From NCBI RefSeq assembly GCF_024972735.1, contig NZ_CP087723.1, positions 1,178,001 through 1,242,000 of the forward strand: a stretch of 64,000 nt of DNA, in the 5' to 3' direction. A program made the position numbers and the translations under genes. This DNA comes from Halalkaliarchaeum sp. AArc-CO (GTDB lineage Archaea; Halobacteriota; Halobacteria; Halobacteriales; Haloferacaceae). The notes below the pieces were generated by a model. It saw nothing but the letters and a program-made list of their open reading frames with translations. It was not told where the DNA came from and ran no database searches. Of the stretch, positions 36,604 through 45,138 are shown piece by piece (position 1 is the stretch's first letter; each line of letters begins with the position of its first letter).

Positions 36604-37842
36604 ATGAGCCAGGGAAACGATCCACCGTATAGGGAGCCACAAACGACTCACGGTTTTCGTGACGGAACTGGCGACGACAGAGCCGACGGGATCGACGAAG
36701 CTCGGGCACGGGAGATCCTGGCGAACGTCGATTACGACACGGATCTCGGGATCGAACTCGCTCGTGACTCCCGCCGGCTGGTTGCCGGCGAGATGAGCGA
36801 CCGGGAGTTCCACGAGAAGCACAACGACGCGATTCTCGAGGAGTTCGGCGTCGACGATCGGCCGAGTGATCCGGACGTCAACTACGGTTCCTCCCGCGGA
36901 GGAAAGCGCACGGGTGCTGGGGATCCGGATCCGGGATCGGACGGCCCGCTTCCGGGCGTCCCCGGAAGCGACGAACCATCCCGACGGTCAGTACTCAAGA
37001 CGGCCGGCATGTTGGGTGCTGCCGCGATCGGCGGTACTGCGGCGCTGCAGGGGGCCGGCGTCGCGGCGGACGATCAGGACGAACCGGAGCCCGACAAGCA
37101 GATGGGAATGGTGATCGACACCGAACGCTGTATTGCCTGTCTCCAGTGTATGCAGGCCTGCAACGAGGAGAACAACACGTCCGAGGGATCGCTGTGGATG
37201 TACGTGTTCCGGTACCAGCAGGACGACTACACCGACGAGACTCACCATCTCTCGCGGCCATGCCAGCACTGTTCGGATGCGCCGTGTGTGAACGCTTGTC
37301 CGACCGCTTCGAGATATCGCAGGACGGAAGACGGGATCGTTCTCACTGATTACGATCGGTGTACCGGGTGCCGGTACTGTGAGATCTCCTGCCCGTACGG
37401 GGTAAACTACTTCCAGTGGACCGAGTCGGAGGGCGAGTTTGACTACGACCGAGAGGTCGACGGAGTCACCTCTGCCGGCGATCCGCCGCAGGGCGTGATG
37501 GGCAAATGTACGTTCTGTATTCAGCGACAGGATTCCGGGGATCCGGAGCTCGAGGGAACGACCGCCTGTGAGGACGCGTGTCCAGTCGACGCGATCCACT
37601 TCGGAGATCTCGAAGACGAGGAGAGCCCACCGCGACAGCACCTCGACGAGAAGAGTTCCGCCTCGAAGTTCCGCCTGTTCAAGGACGCGAACACCAGCCC
37701 GAACGTATTCTACATCGGCAACGAGCCGGAGGGTCATCCGGAGCCGGTCGACGGACCGACGACGGTCGAGAACGCTGGCCTGAGCAAGGATCGTCCGGGT
37801 CGTGACGTCTACGCCGACGGAGGTGACGACGATGGCAACTGA
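36604..37842 (+). CDS. Exported four-cluster [4Fe-4S] protein (PsrB/DmsB/NrfC type)
   Basis: The 412-residue protein begins with a small helical domain (ILANVDYDTDLGIELARDSRR) seen in haloarchaeal ferredoxins of this group. An internal Tat signal follows with Arg127-Arg128 (PSRRSVLKTAGM). The rest carries four ferredoxin-type cluster motifs: CIACLQCMQAC, CQHCSDAPCVNACP, CTGCRYCEISCP and CTFC...CEDACP. Such subunits carry electrons between a membrane quinone protein and a molybdenum catalytic subunit. Its end overlaps the next gene, an NrfD-type protein, by 11 bases. No catalytic A subunit is nearby. Confidence 0.9.
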   Translation: MSQGNDPPYREPQTTHGFRDGTGDDRADGIDEARAREILANVDYDTDLGIELARDSRRLVAGEMSDREFHEKHNDAILEEFGVDDRPSDPDVNYGSSRGGKRTGAGDPDPGSDGPLPGVPGSDEPSRRSVLKTAGMLGAAAIGGTAALQGAGVAADDQDEPEPDKQMGMVIDTERCIACLQCMQACNEENNTSEGSLWMYVFRYQQDDYTDETHHLSRPCQHCSDAPCVNACPTASRYRRTEDGIVLTDYDRCTGCRYCEISCPYGVNYFQWTESEGEFDYDREVDGVTSAGDPPQGVMGKCTFCIQRQDSGDPELEGTTACEDACPVDAIHFGDLEDEESPPRQHLDEKSSASKFRLFKDANTSPNVFYIGNEPEGHPEPVDGPTTVENAGLSKDRPGRDVYADGGDDDGN

Positions 37843-39166
37843 TCAGGAAACACTTGCACAACAGGTCGTACTGAATCCCCTCACCAGTCTGAGCAAAAAG
37901 TACATCGCCCTCCTGCTGGTGCTGCTGGGCTTTGGAGCGATCTACGCGGAGGCCCTGGTACACCAGCTTCGATATGGGTTGGTCGTCACGGACATGGCGT
38001 CCTGGGGGACGCAAGCCGGGGTTACCTGGGGAGTTTACATCGGTGCCTTCGAGTGGTACGCCGGTGCTGCGCTCGGATCAATCGCGATCGCGGGATACAT
38101 CCGGTTTCGAGAGATCGAAGAGTACGAAATGCTCGCTCGGATCGGAGAGCTGTGGGCAGTCATCTCCGCGATCTGTGCGTCGTTCCTCATCGTGATCGAC
38201 CTGGGTCGACCCGAGCGGGTGATCTACGTGATGGAAAGCTGGCCGACCACGGTCCAACACTCCCCGCTCGCGTGGGACGTGACGTTCGTCACCATGCTGA
38301 TCGTGGTGTCGACGACGATGCTCGCGATGTCGCTCCGGCGCGACTACGGATGGATGGACGTCGAGCTTCCGCTTCGCGCCAGGATCCCACAGAAACTGCT
38401 CACGATCGGCTACAGTCCGACCGAGGGTCGGAAGCTGACTTCGATGCTCAAATACATGGGTGCCGGAATGTTGCTCCTGGTCGTCACTGCCGGGATGGTC
38501 CCGGGATGGCTGTTCGGGGTTGTCGGCCCCCAGCCCGGCTACTACGGAAAGATTCAGGGGGTCGTCTTCATCACCGGCGGGATCCCCGCCGGGATCGGCG
38601 CACTTACCGTCATCGCGTACGCGATGCGCCGGATCTACGGTCTCGAGGAGGCGCTCCCGGACGCGATGTTCGTCAATCTCGGGAAGGGGCTTGCCCTGTT
38701 TACGTTCGTCTACCTCATTGCGCTGTTCAACCAGTTCATGCCGATGGTGTTCCCGATGTCGCCGCTGGGCGGTGCAGCGATCGCCGACGCGATGATGTAC
38801 GGGGCGCTGTCCACGTACTTCTGGACCTCCATCGCCCTGCTCGTCTTCCCGATGCTGGCGTTGACCTGGATTTACATGTACCGGTCGATCACGCCCGAGA
38901 TCGGCGTCGTCGCGTCGATGACCGTGATGTTCGGCGTGTTCATCAAAAAGAACCTGGCGGTCCTGGAGCCGCTTATGTTCCCGATCGGACTGCCTTACGA
39001 GCACGGAACCTACTTCCCGACGAACGTCGAGTGGGTGATCTCGCTCGGCGTGCTGTTCGTTGGTATCCTGGCGTTCCTCGTCCTGATCAAAATCATTCCG
39101 ATGTGCTCCGGGACGGGAATCTGCTGTACGAACCCTGATGAATCGATAGAGGAGGTGGAAGCATGA
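37832..39166 (+). CDS. NrfD/PsrC-family membrane protein, long form
   Basis: The start at 37832 (MATDQETLAQQVVLNPL) overlaps the previous gene and gives 444 residues with about ten hydrophobic helices. NrfD-type landmarks are the helix pair with TWGVYIGAFEWYAGAALGS and the ICASFLIVIDLGRPERV segment. The size is nearer to DmsC/HybB-like long forms than to the eight-helix NrfD. The likely role is exchange of electrons with menaquinone and the partner [4Fe-4S] protein. The C-terminus has CSGTGICCTN, three cysteines that could bind something on the cytoplasmic side. Confidence 0.87.
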   Translation: MATDQETLAQQVVLNPLTSLSKKYIALLLVLLGFGAIYAEALVHQLRYGLVVTDMASWGTQAGVTWGVYIGAFEWYAGAALGSIAIAGYIRFREIEEYEMLARIGELWAVISAICASFLIVIDLGRPERVIYVMESWPTTVQHSPLAWDVTFVTMLIVVSTTMLAMSLRRDYGWMDVELPLRARIPQKLLTIGYSPTEGRKLTSMLKYMGAGMLLLVVTAGMVPGWLFGVVGPQPGYYGKIQGVVFITGGIPAGIGALTVIAYAMRRIYGLEEALPDAMFVNLGKGLALFTFVYLIALFNQFMPMVFPMSPLGGAAIADAMMYGALSTYFWTSIALLVFPMLALTWIYMYRSITPEIGVVASMTVMFGVFIKKNLAVLEPLMFPIGLPYEHGTYFPTNVEWVISLGVLFVGILAFLVLIKIIPMCSGTGICCTNPDESIEEVEA

Positions 39167-39369
39167 GTACGACAACACTTGGCCTATACGTACTGTTCGG
39201 CGTCCTGTGGCTACCGCTGTACCTCATCCTGATCGGATGGTTCACGGACGCCCCGAACGACGTCAGAACCGCGGCGATCGGCCTCGGATACTTCGTCGCA
39301 ATCGCCACCGCAATCATCGGCTCGACGGTAGTGTTGGCCCTGTTCCTGGGCCTGTTCACACCGGTGTAG
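39163..39369 (+). CDS. Small two-helix membrane protein
   Basis: The 68-residue protein has two hydrophobic helices (LYVLFGVLWLPLYLILIGWF and FVAIATAIIGSTVVLALFLG). Its start overlaps the stop of the NrfD-type gene by four bases, so it probably is an accessory subunit of that complex. No family name is known to me. The second module downstream lacks a counterpart. Confidence 0.75.
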   Translation: MSTTTLGLYVLFGVLWLPLYLILIGWFTDAPNDVRTAAIGLGYFVAIATAIIGSTVVLALFLGLFTPV

Positions 39370-39385
39370 GACGCCTCAGGCGACG

Positions 39386-39390
39386 TTTTT
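39386..39390 (+). terminator. Oligo-T terminator after the first NrfD module
   Basis: Five T residues 17 bases after the stop of the small membrane protein mark a likely transcript end before the second module's own promoter. Confidence 0.35.
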
Positions 39391-39453
39391 GCGCTGATTT
39401 CGCTTCCGCAGGCGATTGCGCTTCACCACCGGAGACCATCGCTGTGTGGAATT

Positions 39454-39478
39454 GGTATATAAACTGGCCGAATATACA
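39454..39478 (+). promoter_or_regulatory. TATATAAACT promoter of the second module
   Basis: GGTATATAAACT followed by GGCCGAATATA is nearly the same core as at 36541 (GGTATATAAACTACTGTCATA). It lies about 100 bases ahead of the second [4Fe-4S] gene and suggests common control of both modules. Confidence 0.45.
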
Positions 39479-39553
39479 GCCGAATACCAATCCCAGCTAC
39501 TGACCTATTTTTTCCCGTGAAAGGGATGACTCGGTCGGTCGCGTACCGAAACG

Positions 39554-40780
39554 ATGACACTCGACGGTGGTCGAGAAGAGAACTCGACTGTAGCCTCGGA
39601 CCCGAGTACTGCCCGACCCATTGAAATTATGAACGACGATCCACACGCCGACATCGACGAACGGGCCGAACGGCTCCTCGAAGATGTCGATTACGACACC
39701 GAACTGGCAAAGCGGATGGCCAAGGACGCCCGCCGGATCACGAGCGGGGAGCTCTCCGAAGAGGAGTTCCACGAACGATACCGCGAGGAGGTGAGTGAGG
39801 AGTTCGGCGTCGACTATGCCGACTTCGAGGAAACGGGGAACGCGGATCCCGCCGATGGGACGGAGGACACCCCGCACCCACACATTCCGCTGGGCGATCA
39901 GCCGGTCTCCCGCCGGACGGTCATGAAGGCCGGAGGGGCGGCTGCCGCCGGCGCGGCAGCTGCAGGGACTGCCGGCTTCCTCTCGGAGGACTCGACGGAC
40001 GACACTTTCGAGAACCTCGATGCCGAAAGCAATCAGGAGTCCGTCGCCGCCCAGTCGATCGGCCAGCGCAGCATGGGCATGGTCATCGACACGGATGCGT
40101 GCATCAAGTGCCTCCAGTGCGTCCAGGCCTGTAAAGAGGAAAACAAGACGCACGTCGGCGACTTCTGGATGTACGTCCACCGTTATCAGCGGGAAGACCG
40201 CGAGTACGAGGACGAAACCGACTGCGAGTCGCTCCCTCGTCCGTGCCAACACTGCGACGACGCGCCCTGCGTGCGGGTCTGTCCAAACCACTCCCGGATC
40301 CAGCACTACGACGGGCGTGTCCTGTGTAACTACGACACCTGCCTCGGCTGCAAGTACTGTGAGGTCGCGTGTCCGTATCACGTCAACTCGTTCGTGTACT
40401 CCGACATGACGGGCTACTTCACCGGACAGCGGCGAGACGAAGTGGACCGGTGGGTTGCCGGTCCGCCGCCGGACGGCTCCTGCAGCAAGTGTACGTTCTG
40501 TGCCCACCGGCGATTCACCGAGGAGGAGGAAGGAACCACGGCGTGTTCCGACGCCTGTCCGGTGAACGCGATCCAGTTCGGCGACCTCAACGATCCCGAA
40601 AGCGACCCGAACCAGTACCTGGAGGACTTCGACGACGACGAGGTCTTCCAACTCCACACCGACGTCTCGAATCCGAACGTGATCTACGTCGGGGACGACC
40701 CCTCCGACGTCGATACCGATCGCGTGTCCGGACCAACGACACACGCAGACGTCGGGCTGGAGGCGCCCGATCCGTACTGA
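39554..40780 (+). CDS. Second exported four-cluster [4Fe-4S] protein
   Basis: A paralogue of the gene at 36604, 408 residues. It has the same helical N-domain (LLEDVDYDTELAKRMAKDARR) and an internal Tat signal with Arg120-Arg121 (VSRRTVMKAGGAA). Four cluster motifs follow: CIKCLQCVQAC, CQHCDDAPCVRVCP, CLGCKYCEVACP and CTFC...CSDACP. The ATG at 39629 (MNDDPHADIDER) is a possible shorter start. The two paralogues are clearly diverged, so this is an old duplication or separate acquisition rather than a recent copy. Confidence 0.9.
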   Translation: MTLDGGREENSTVASDPSTARPIEIMNDDPHADIDERAERLLEDVDYDTELAKRMAKDARRITSGELSEEEFHERYREEVSEEFGVDYADFEETGNADPADGTEDTPHPHIPLGDQPVSRRTVMKAGGAAAAGAAAAGTAGFLSEDSTDDTFENLDAESNQESVAAQSIGQRSMGMVIDTDACIKCLQCVQACKEENKTHVGDFWMYVHRYQREDREYEDETDCESLPRPCQHCDDAPCVRVCPNHSRIQHYDGRVLCNYDTCLGCKYCEVACPYHVNSFVYSDMTGYFTGQRRDEVDRWVAGPPPDGSCSKCTFCAHRRFTEEEEGTTACSDACPVNAIQFGDLNDPESDPNQYLEDFDDDEVFQLHTDVSNPNVIYVGDDPSDVDTDRVSGPTTHADVGLEAPDPY

Positions 40781-40848
40781 GGTCTCGACGAACGCCAATC
40801 GAATGACTGACACCACGAAACTAACACCGAAAACAGGAACCCAAAACC

Positions 40849-41823
40849 ATGTTTGAATCACCATCGGAACTGTGGGGGACGCTGATCGGGACGTACCTCT
40901 TCCTCGGCGGATTGGCCGGGGGGGCGTACGTCACCGGCGCCGTCGCCGACTACCTGAGCTATCGCAACGAACAACGAGCGGACGCCTACAGCCTGACCGC
41001 CAGGTGGGGAATGGTCATCTCGGTCGTCGCCATCGTCGTCGGTGGCCTCGGACTGCTGTTCCACCTCGGCGAGCCGACGAACGTCGCCTACTTCTGGCTG
41101 TTCACCCAGATGAGCTCCTGGATGACGCTCGGTATCTGGATCATCGGGGTGTTCGTACTGTTAGCGATCATCCAGGCGCTCTGGCTCGGATTCGGTGAAG
41201 ATACCGGGTTCGGTCTCCCGTTCCGTCGGATCAACCGCGTGGCTGACTTCACCCGCCCGACGACCAGAGAGCGGCTCGCGCTCAACGCGATCGGCGCGAT
41301 CGTCGGCCTCGTGTTGATCGTTTATACCGCACTGCTCATCAGCGACGTCTACCCAGTCGTCCCGCTCTGGCACCCCGTGTTGCTCCCGATGCTGTTCCTC
41401 GCGAGCGGGCTCTCCATGGGGATCTGTGCAACCGTCGCGGTCACCACGATCAAGAAAGGCGTCCACGACACCGGCGTCCACGAGTTCAGCCTCGCCGACG
41501 ACGTGGTCATCCTCGGCGAGATCGCGATCCTGGCGGCGTTCCTGTACGTCCTCCAGGGAGACGGCGCGGTCGCACTCGCCACCTACGATCGATTGACGAG
41601 CACGTTCGCCTTCGAGTTCTGGGTCGGGGTCGTCGTGATCGGCCTCATCCTACCGCTCGTGATCTCCGGAGTGATCATCCTGGCGAACCGCATGGACGGG
41701 TTCTCGCTCGGCGGAACCACGGAGAAAGTCGCGTACGTGACGAAGTTCGGCTTCGTCATCATCGGCGGCTGGTTCCTCCGGATGGCAGTGTTGTTCTCGG
41801 CAATCAACGTCCCGATCATCTGA
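40849..41823 (+). CDS. NrfD/PsrC-family membrane protein, short form
   Basis: The 324-residue protein has eight or so hydrophobic helices, the standard NrfD/PsrC size. The N-terminal LIGTYLFLGGLAGGAYVTG and GLLFHLGEPTNVAYFWLF are family landmarks, and the second holds the quinone-site region of PsrC. It follows its [4Fe-4S] partner after 68 bases. Together they form a B-C module that should exchange electrons between menaquinone and an exported partner. Confidence 0.88.
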   Translation: MFESPSELWGTLIGTYLFLGGLAGGAYVTGAVADYLSYRNEQRADAYSLTARWGMVISVVAIVVGGLGLLFHLGEPTNVAYFWLFTQMSSWMTLGIWIIGVFVLLAIIQALWLGFGEDTGFGLPFRRINRVADFTRPTTRERLALNAIGAIVGLVLIVYTALLISDVYPVVPLWHPVLLPMLFLASGLSMGICATVAVTTIKKGVHDTGVHEFSLADDVVILGEIAILAAFLYVLQGDGAVALATYDRLTSTFAFEFWVGVVVIGLILPLVISGVIILANRMDGFSLGGTTEKVAYVTKFGFVIIGGWFLRMAVLFSAINVPII

Positions 41824-41971
41824 GCCACGATTCGGGATTGGCGTGTCGGGGACGTTCGGATCGCATCGACTGGTTTCGACTGATTTTGGACGTTTCCCAC
41901 TGAGTCCGAGGTGACAGTTCCGACCGGGAGAAATCGAGAGGCATACGTGTGCGTATTTTAAATTAGAATAG

Positions 41972-42790
41972 GTGCGTTCCGGAACCACCCCACAGAACGG
42001 CGCGACGGGACGCCGTATTCTGCCACCGATCCCCACAGAGCACGGCGCGTGGGTCATGCTCACCGCAGGCGTGTTGACTCCCCTCGCCGTCGTCGTCGCA
42101 CGTGGAATGCCGGCGGACGGTGTGCTCTGGGCGTTCGTGGCGTTCGTCGTTCTCGCGGTACTCGCACTGCTGTTCCGGGAGGCGCTCCGCCGTCGTGGGA
42201 TTCGGGATGCCCCCGCTGCGCGCCGTCGTCTCCTGTTGATCGCTGTTGTCGAAGTGGTGGCAATTCTTTTCGTCGCGGCCGGCCTGGCGCTCCAGGTCGG
42301 ACCGGTGTGGATACTCGCGGCCGCCGCAGTCCCAGCGGTCGTTCTCGACCTCAGGGTGCGGAAAACTGGGTGGCCCGTCCCGCTCGGCGGGGAGCTTTCC
42401 GGGCTCTGTGCGCTGTCGATCGTCGTTCCTGCCGGCGCCGTGTTGCTGAGACTGGACAGCCGCACGGCGGGGCTCCTCTGGCTGCTGTTTCTGGCGTTTC
42501 ACGTCGGCAGCGTGATCCGGGTCCAGAGCCTCCTTTCGGCGACGGGCCGTCGGGGAGAGCTGTTCCGGCGTGCGTCGTTGAGCTATCACGGCGTCGCGCT
42601 GCTTGCGGTCACTGGGGGCTGGTACGGCGGGCTGCTGGGACTCGGTGCGCCCGTCGCGTTCGCCGTCGCCGGCGGTCGAACGCTGGTCGCCGGCGGAGAG
42701 GCGACGCCTGCACTGAAGACGGTCGGGCGACGGGAAGGACTGCTCTCGACGCTGTTCGTCGTGACTGCGCCGTGGCTCGTGGTCTTTTAA
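41972..42790 (+). CDS. YwiC-like membrane protein
   Basis: From a GTG start the product has 272 residues and about eight to nine hydrophobic segments. The family signature IPTEHGAWVM is near the N-terminus, which fixes the start upstream of the next ATG. YwiC-like proteins are often found beside nitrate respiration genes in bacteria, but their role is unknown. Its place after two NrfD modules supports a link with anaerobic or alternative respiration. It converges on the SAM synthetase gene 26 bases away. Confidence 0.7.
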   Translation: MRSGTTPQNGATGRRILPPIPTEHGAWVMLTAGVLTPLAVVVARGMPADGVLWAFVAFVVLAVLALLFREALRRRGIRDAPAARRRLLLIAVVEVVAILFVAAGLALQVGPVWILAAAAVPAVVLDLRVRKTGWPVPLGGELSGLCALSIVVPAGAVLLRLDSRTAGLLWLLFLAFHVGSVIRVQSLLSATGRRGELFRRASLSYHGVALLAVTGGWYGGLLGLGAPVAFAVAGGRTLVAGGEATPALKTVGRREGLLSTLFVVTAPWLVVF

Positions 42791-42816
42791 GTACTTCACG
42801 GCGCACGGTAGCCGTT

Positions 42817-44019
42817 CTAAAAGGTCGAGATGTCGCCCTCGACGACCCGTCGGGTGACGTCGGTGACGTTCGCGAGTTCGTCGTCGATGATCGCCTCGAT
42901 GTCACTCTGGATATTCACGAGTTCGACGCCGTCGGTCGTCACGACCTGGGCGTCGGCGACGTGGGGCTGGTCGATCGGCCGCCCGATCTGGGAGAGGAGT
43001 CGCACCTGGAGGTCCCGGATCCCGTCGACCTCGTCGACGACTGACTCGGCGATTTCCGTCGAGAGCAGGTTGTAGATCTTTCCGATGTGGTTTACGGGGT
43101 TCTTTCCGGAGGTCGCCTCCATGCTCATCGGCCGGTTCGGGGTGATGAGTCCGTTGGCGCGGTTCCCGCGGCCGACCGATCCGTCGTCACCCTGCTCTGC
43201 GGAGGTGCCGGTCACGGTGAGGTAGATCGATCCGTCCTCGTAATCGTCCGCGGTGTTGACGTCGACGTGGACCTCCCGGTCGGTGTGATCGCGCGCGAGT
43301 TCGGTGACGAACTCGCGAACCCGCTCGACGGCGTCGTCGTACGCTTCGATGTCCTCGAGGTGTTCGTCGATCATCGCCGCCGCGACGGTGATGTCGATTC
43401 GGTCGTTCTCGCGTTTTCCCATCACCTTGATGTCGGCGCCGAGTTCGGGGTTGTCGGCCGCATAGGTCGTGTTGAGCTGCCGTTCGGTGGCGTACACGAT
43501 CTGTTCGGTCTCAGTCAGGGGGGCGTGTCCCACGCCGAAGGAGGTGTCGTTTGCCATCGGCACCGTGGCACCCTCCTCGGAGAACACCTCCTGCAGGTCG
43601 CCAGAGCCCTCGCCGAGCCTGGTGTCGACGACGACGTCCGTGCCGAAGTCCAGTTTCGGTATCTGTTCGGCGAGATACTCCCTTGCGGCTGCAAGCGCCG
43701 TCGAATCGACCGGGAGCGACTGTCCGTCGTATTTCCGGGTCGCCCGGCCGACGATGAGAACGTAGATCGGCTCGACGACCTCGCCGCCGCCGAACGCGGG
43801 TGCCGCCGACCCGGCGGCGAGTTGGGTTTCGTCGGTGTTGTAATGGAGGACCCGCCCCACGCGATCGAGATACATCTGCGAGAGCGCCCGCGAGACCGAT
43901 TCGGCGATGCCGTCACAGATGGAGTCCGGATGACCGATCCCCTTTCGCTCGACGATTTCGACTTCCTGGTCCTCGACCGCTCGTCGGTCGAGTTGGCTGA
44001 CCTGGATGTTCCGACTCAT
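42817..44019 (-). CDS. mat: S-adenosylmethionine synthetase, archaeal type
   Basis: This enzyme makes S-adenosylmethionine from methionine and ATP. The 400-residue protein is of the archaeal MAT family, which is unlike bacterial MetK. It begins [20 protein letters not shown]. It contains [30 protein letters not shown] and [20 protein letters not shown] (nucleotide and phosphate binding), and [10 protein letters not shown] near the end. Length and motifs match the family fully. Confidence 0.95.
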   Translation of the reverse strand: MSRNIQVSQLDRRAVEDQEVEIVERKGIGHPDSICDGIAESVSRALSQMYLDRVGRVLHYNTDETQLAAGSAAPAFGGGEVVEPIYVLIVGRATRKYDGQSLPVDSTALAAAREYLAEQIPKLDFGTDVVVDTRLGEGSGDLQEVFSEEGATVPMANDTSFGVGHAPLTETEQIVYATERQLNTTYAADNPELGADIKVMGKRENDRIDITVAAAMIDEHLEDIEAYDDAVERVREFVTELARDHTDREVHVDVNTADDYEDGSIYLTVTGTSAEQGDDGSVGRGNRANGLITPNRPMSMEATSGKNPVNHIGKIYNLLSTEIAESVVDEVDGIRDLQVRLLSQIGRPIDQPHVADAQVVTTDGVELVNIQSDIEAIIDDELANVTDVTRRVVEGDISTF

Positions 44020-44171
44020 TGCCGGACGTTCGCTCGCAGTCGTGCTATAACTTGCGGAAACGTTCCGGAATCTGGTAATGCGTGGTGTGCATATATCGGC
44101 GGCTGTCGGTGCCGTGTCGTCGAAGCCGCCGTCTCGACAGAGCTTTTTGGCTGCCTGCGGCTCGTTCGGGT

Positions 44172-45104
44172 ATGGAGAACGCCCGCGTGCTCGTCACCGG
44201 CGGCGCCGGTTTCATCGGGTCGGTCCTCGCGAATCGTCTCGCTCCCCGAAACGACGTCCTCGTCGTCGACGATCTCTCCCTTGGTACGACCGACAATCTG
44301 GTGGACGACGTTGAGTTTCTGGAGGCTAGCGTCCTCGATCCGGATCTGACGGACACGGTCCGCGACCGACTCGGGGGGGTCGACGCACTGTTCGTCTTCG
44401 CGGCACTCTCCTCGCGGGACATGCACGACGAAGAGCCCCAACGCGGGGTGCGAGTCAACGTCGAGGGGTTCGTGAACTCGGTAGAGGTCGCACGCGACCT
44501 CGGCTGTGAGACGGTCGTGTACGCTTCCAGCTCCTCGGTGTATGGAACCCGCGAGCGTCCGTCACCGGAGTCGCTTTCCGTTCGACCGCGAACCCGCTAC
44601 GAGGCGTCGAAACTCGCGAGGGAACAGTACGCGTCGGCGTACGCCGAGGAGAACTGTTCGGTGACGGGGCTGCGATACTTCTCAGTGTATCAGGGGTTTG
44701 GCGGCAACGAAGCCCACAAGGGCGGATACGCAAACACCGTCTCGCAGTTCGCCGACGCGATCGCCAGGGGGGAATCGCCGGTCGTCTTCGGCGACGGCAC
44801 GCAGACCCGGGATTTCCTCCACGTCGAGGACGCGGTCCGGGCGACCGAACTGGTCGCAGACCAGCGCCTGTCGGGGATATACAACGTCGGCACCGGCGAG
44901 GCGTACAGCTTCAACGAGATGATCGACCTTTTCAACGGGGCATTCGGAACCGACGTCGAACCCGAATACATCGACGTTCCGTACGACGATTACGTCTACC
45001 ACACGCGGGCGGATCCCTCGAAACTCGAAGCCGCGACCGGCTGGGAGCCACGGATCGACTTCGAAACCGGAATCGAGCGCGTGTGTCGACCGTATCTCGA
45101 ATAA
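44172..45104 (+). CDS. NAD-dependent sugar epimerase/dehydratase
   Basis: From MENARVLVTGGAGFIGSVLA (ATG 44172) the protein has 310 residues. It is an extended short-chain dehydrogenase with the GGAGFIG NAD-binding loop, the catalytic SSSSVYG and RYEASK (Tyr-x-x-x-Lys), and the substrate segment DGTQTRDFLHVEDAV. Close relatives act on UDP-glucose or related nucleotide sugars used in surface glycan synthesis. The longer upstream frame was rejected because it has no conserved content. Confidence 0.88.
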   Translation: MENARVLVTGGAGFIGSVLANRLAPRNDVLVVDDLSLGTTDNLVDDVEFLEASVLDPDLTDTVRDRLGGVDALFVFAALSSRDMHDEEPQRGVRVNVEGFVNSVEVARDLGCETVVYASSSSVYGTRERPSPESLSVRPRTRYEASKLAREQYASAYAEENCSVTGLRYFSVYQGFGGNEAHKGGYANTVSQFADAIARGESPVVFGDGTQTRDFLHVEDAVRATELVADQRLSGIYNVGTGEAYSFNEMIDLFNGAFGTDVEPEYIDVPYDDYVYHTRADPSKLEAATGWEPRIDFETGIERVCRPYLE

Positions 45105-45130
45105 ATTTTCTCGTGGTGCCCTGCCCCCCG

Positions 45131-45135
45131 TTTTT
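45131..45135 (+). terminator. Oligo-T run between convergent genes
   Basis: Five T residues in the 34-base gap between the epimerase stop and the end of the convergent zinc-ribbon gene. A likely terminator of the epimerase transcript. Confidence 0.3.
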
Positions 45136-45138
45136 CAG

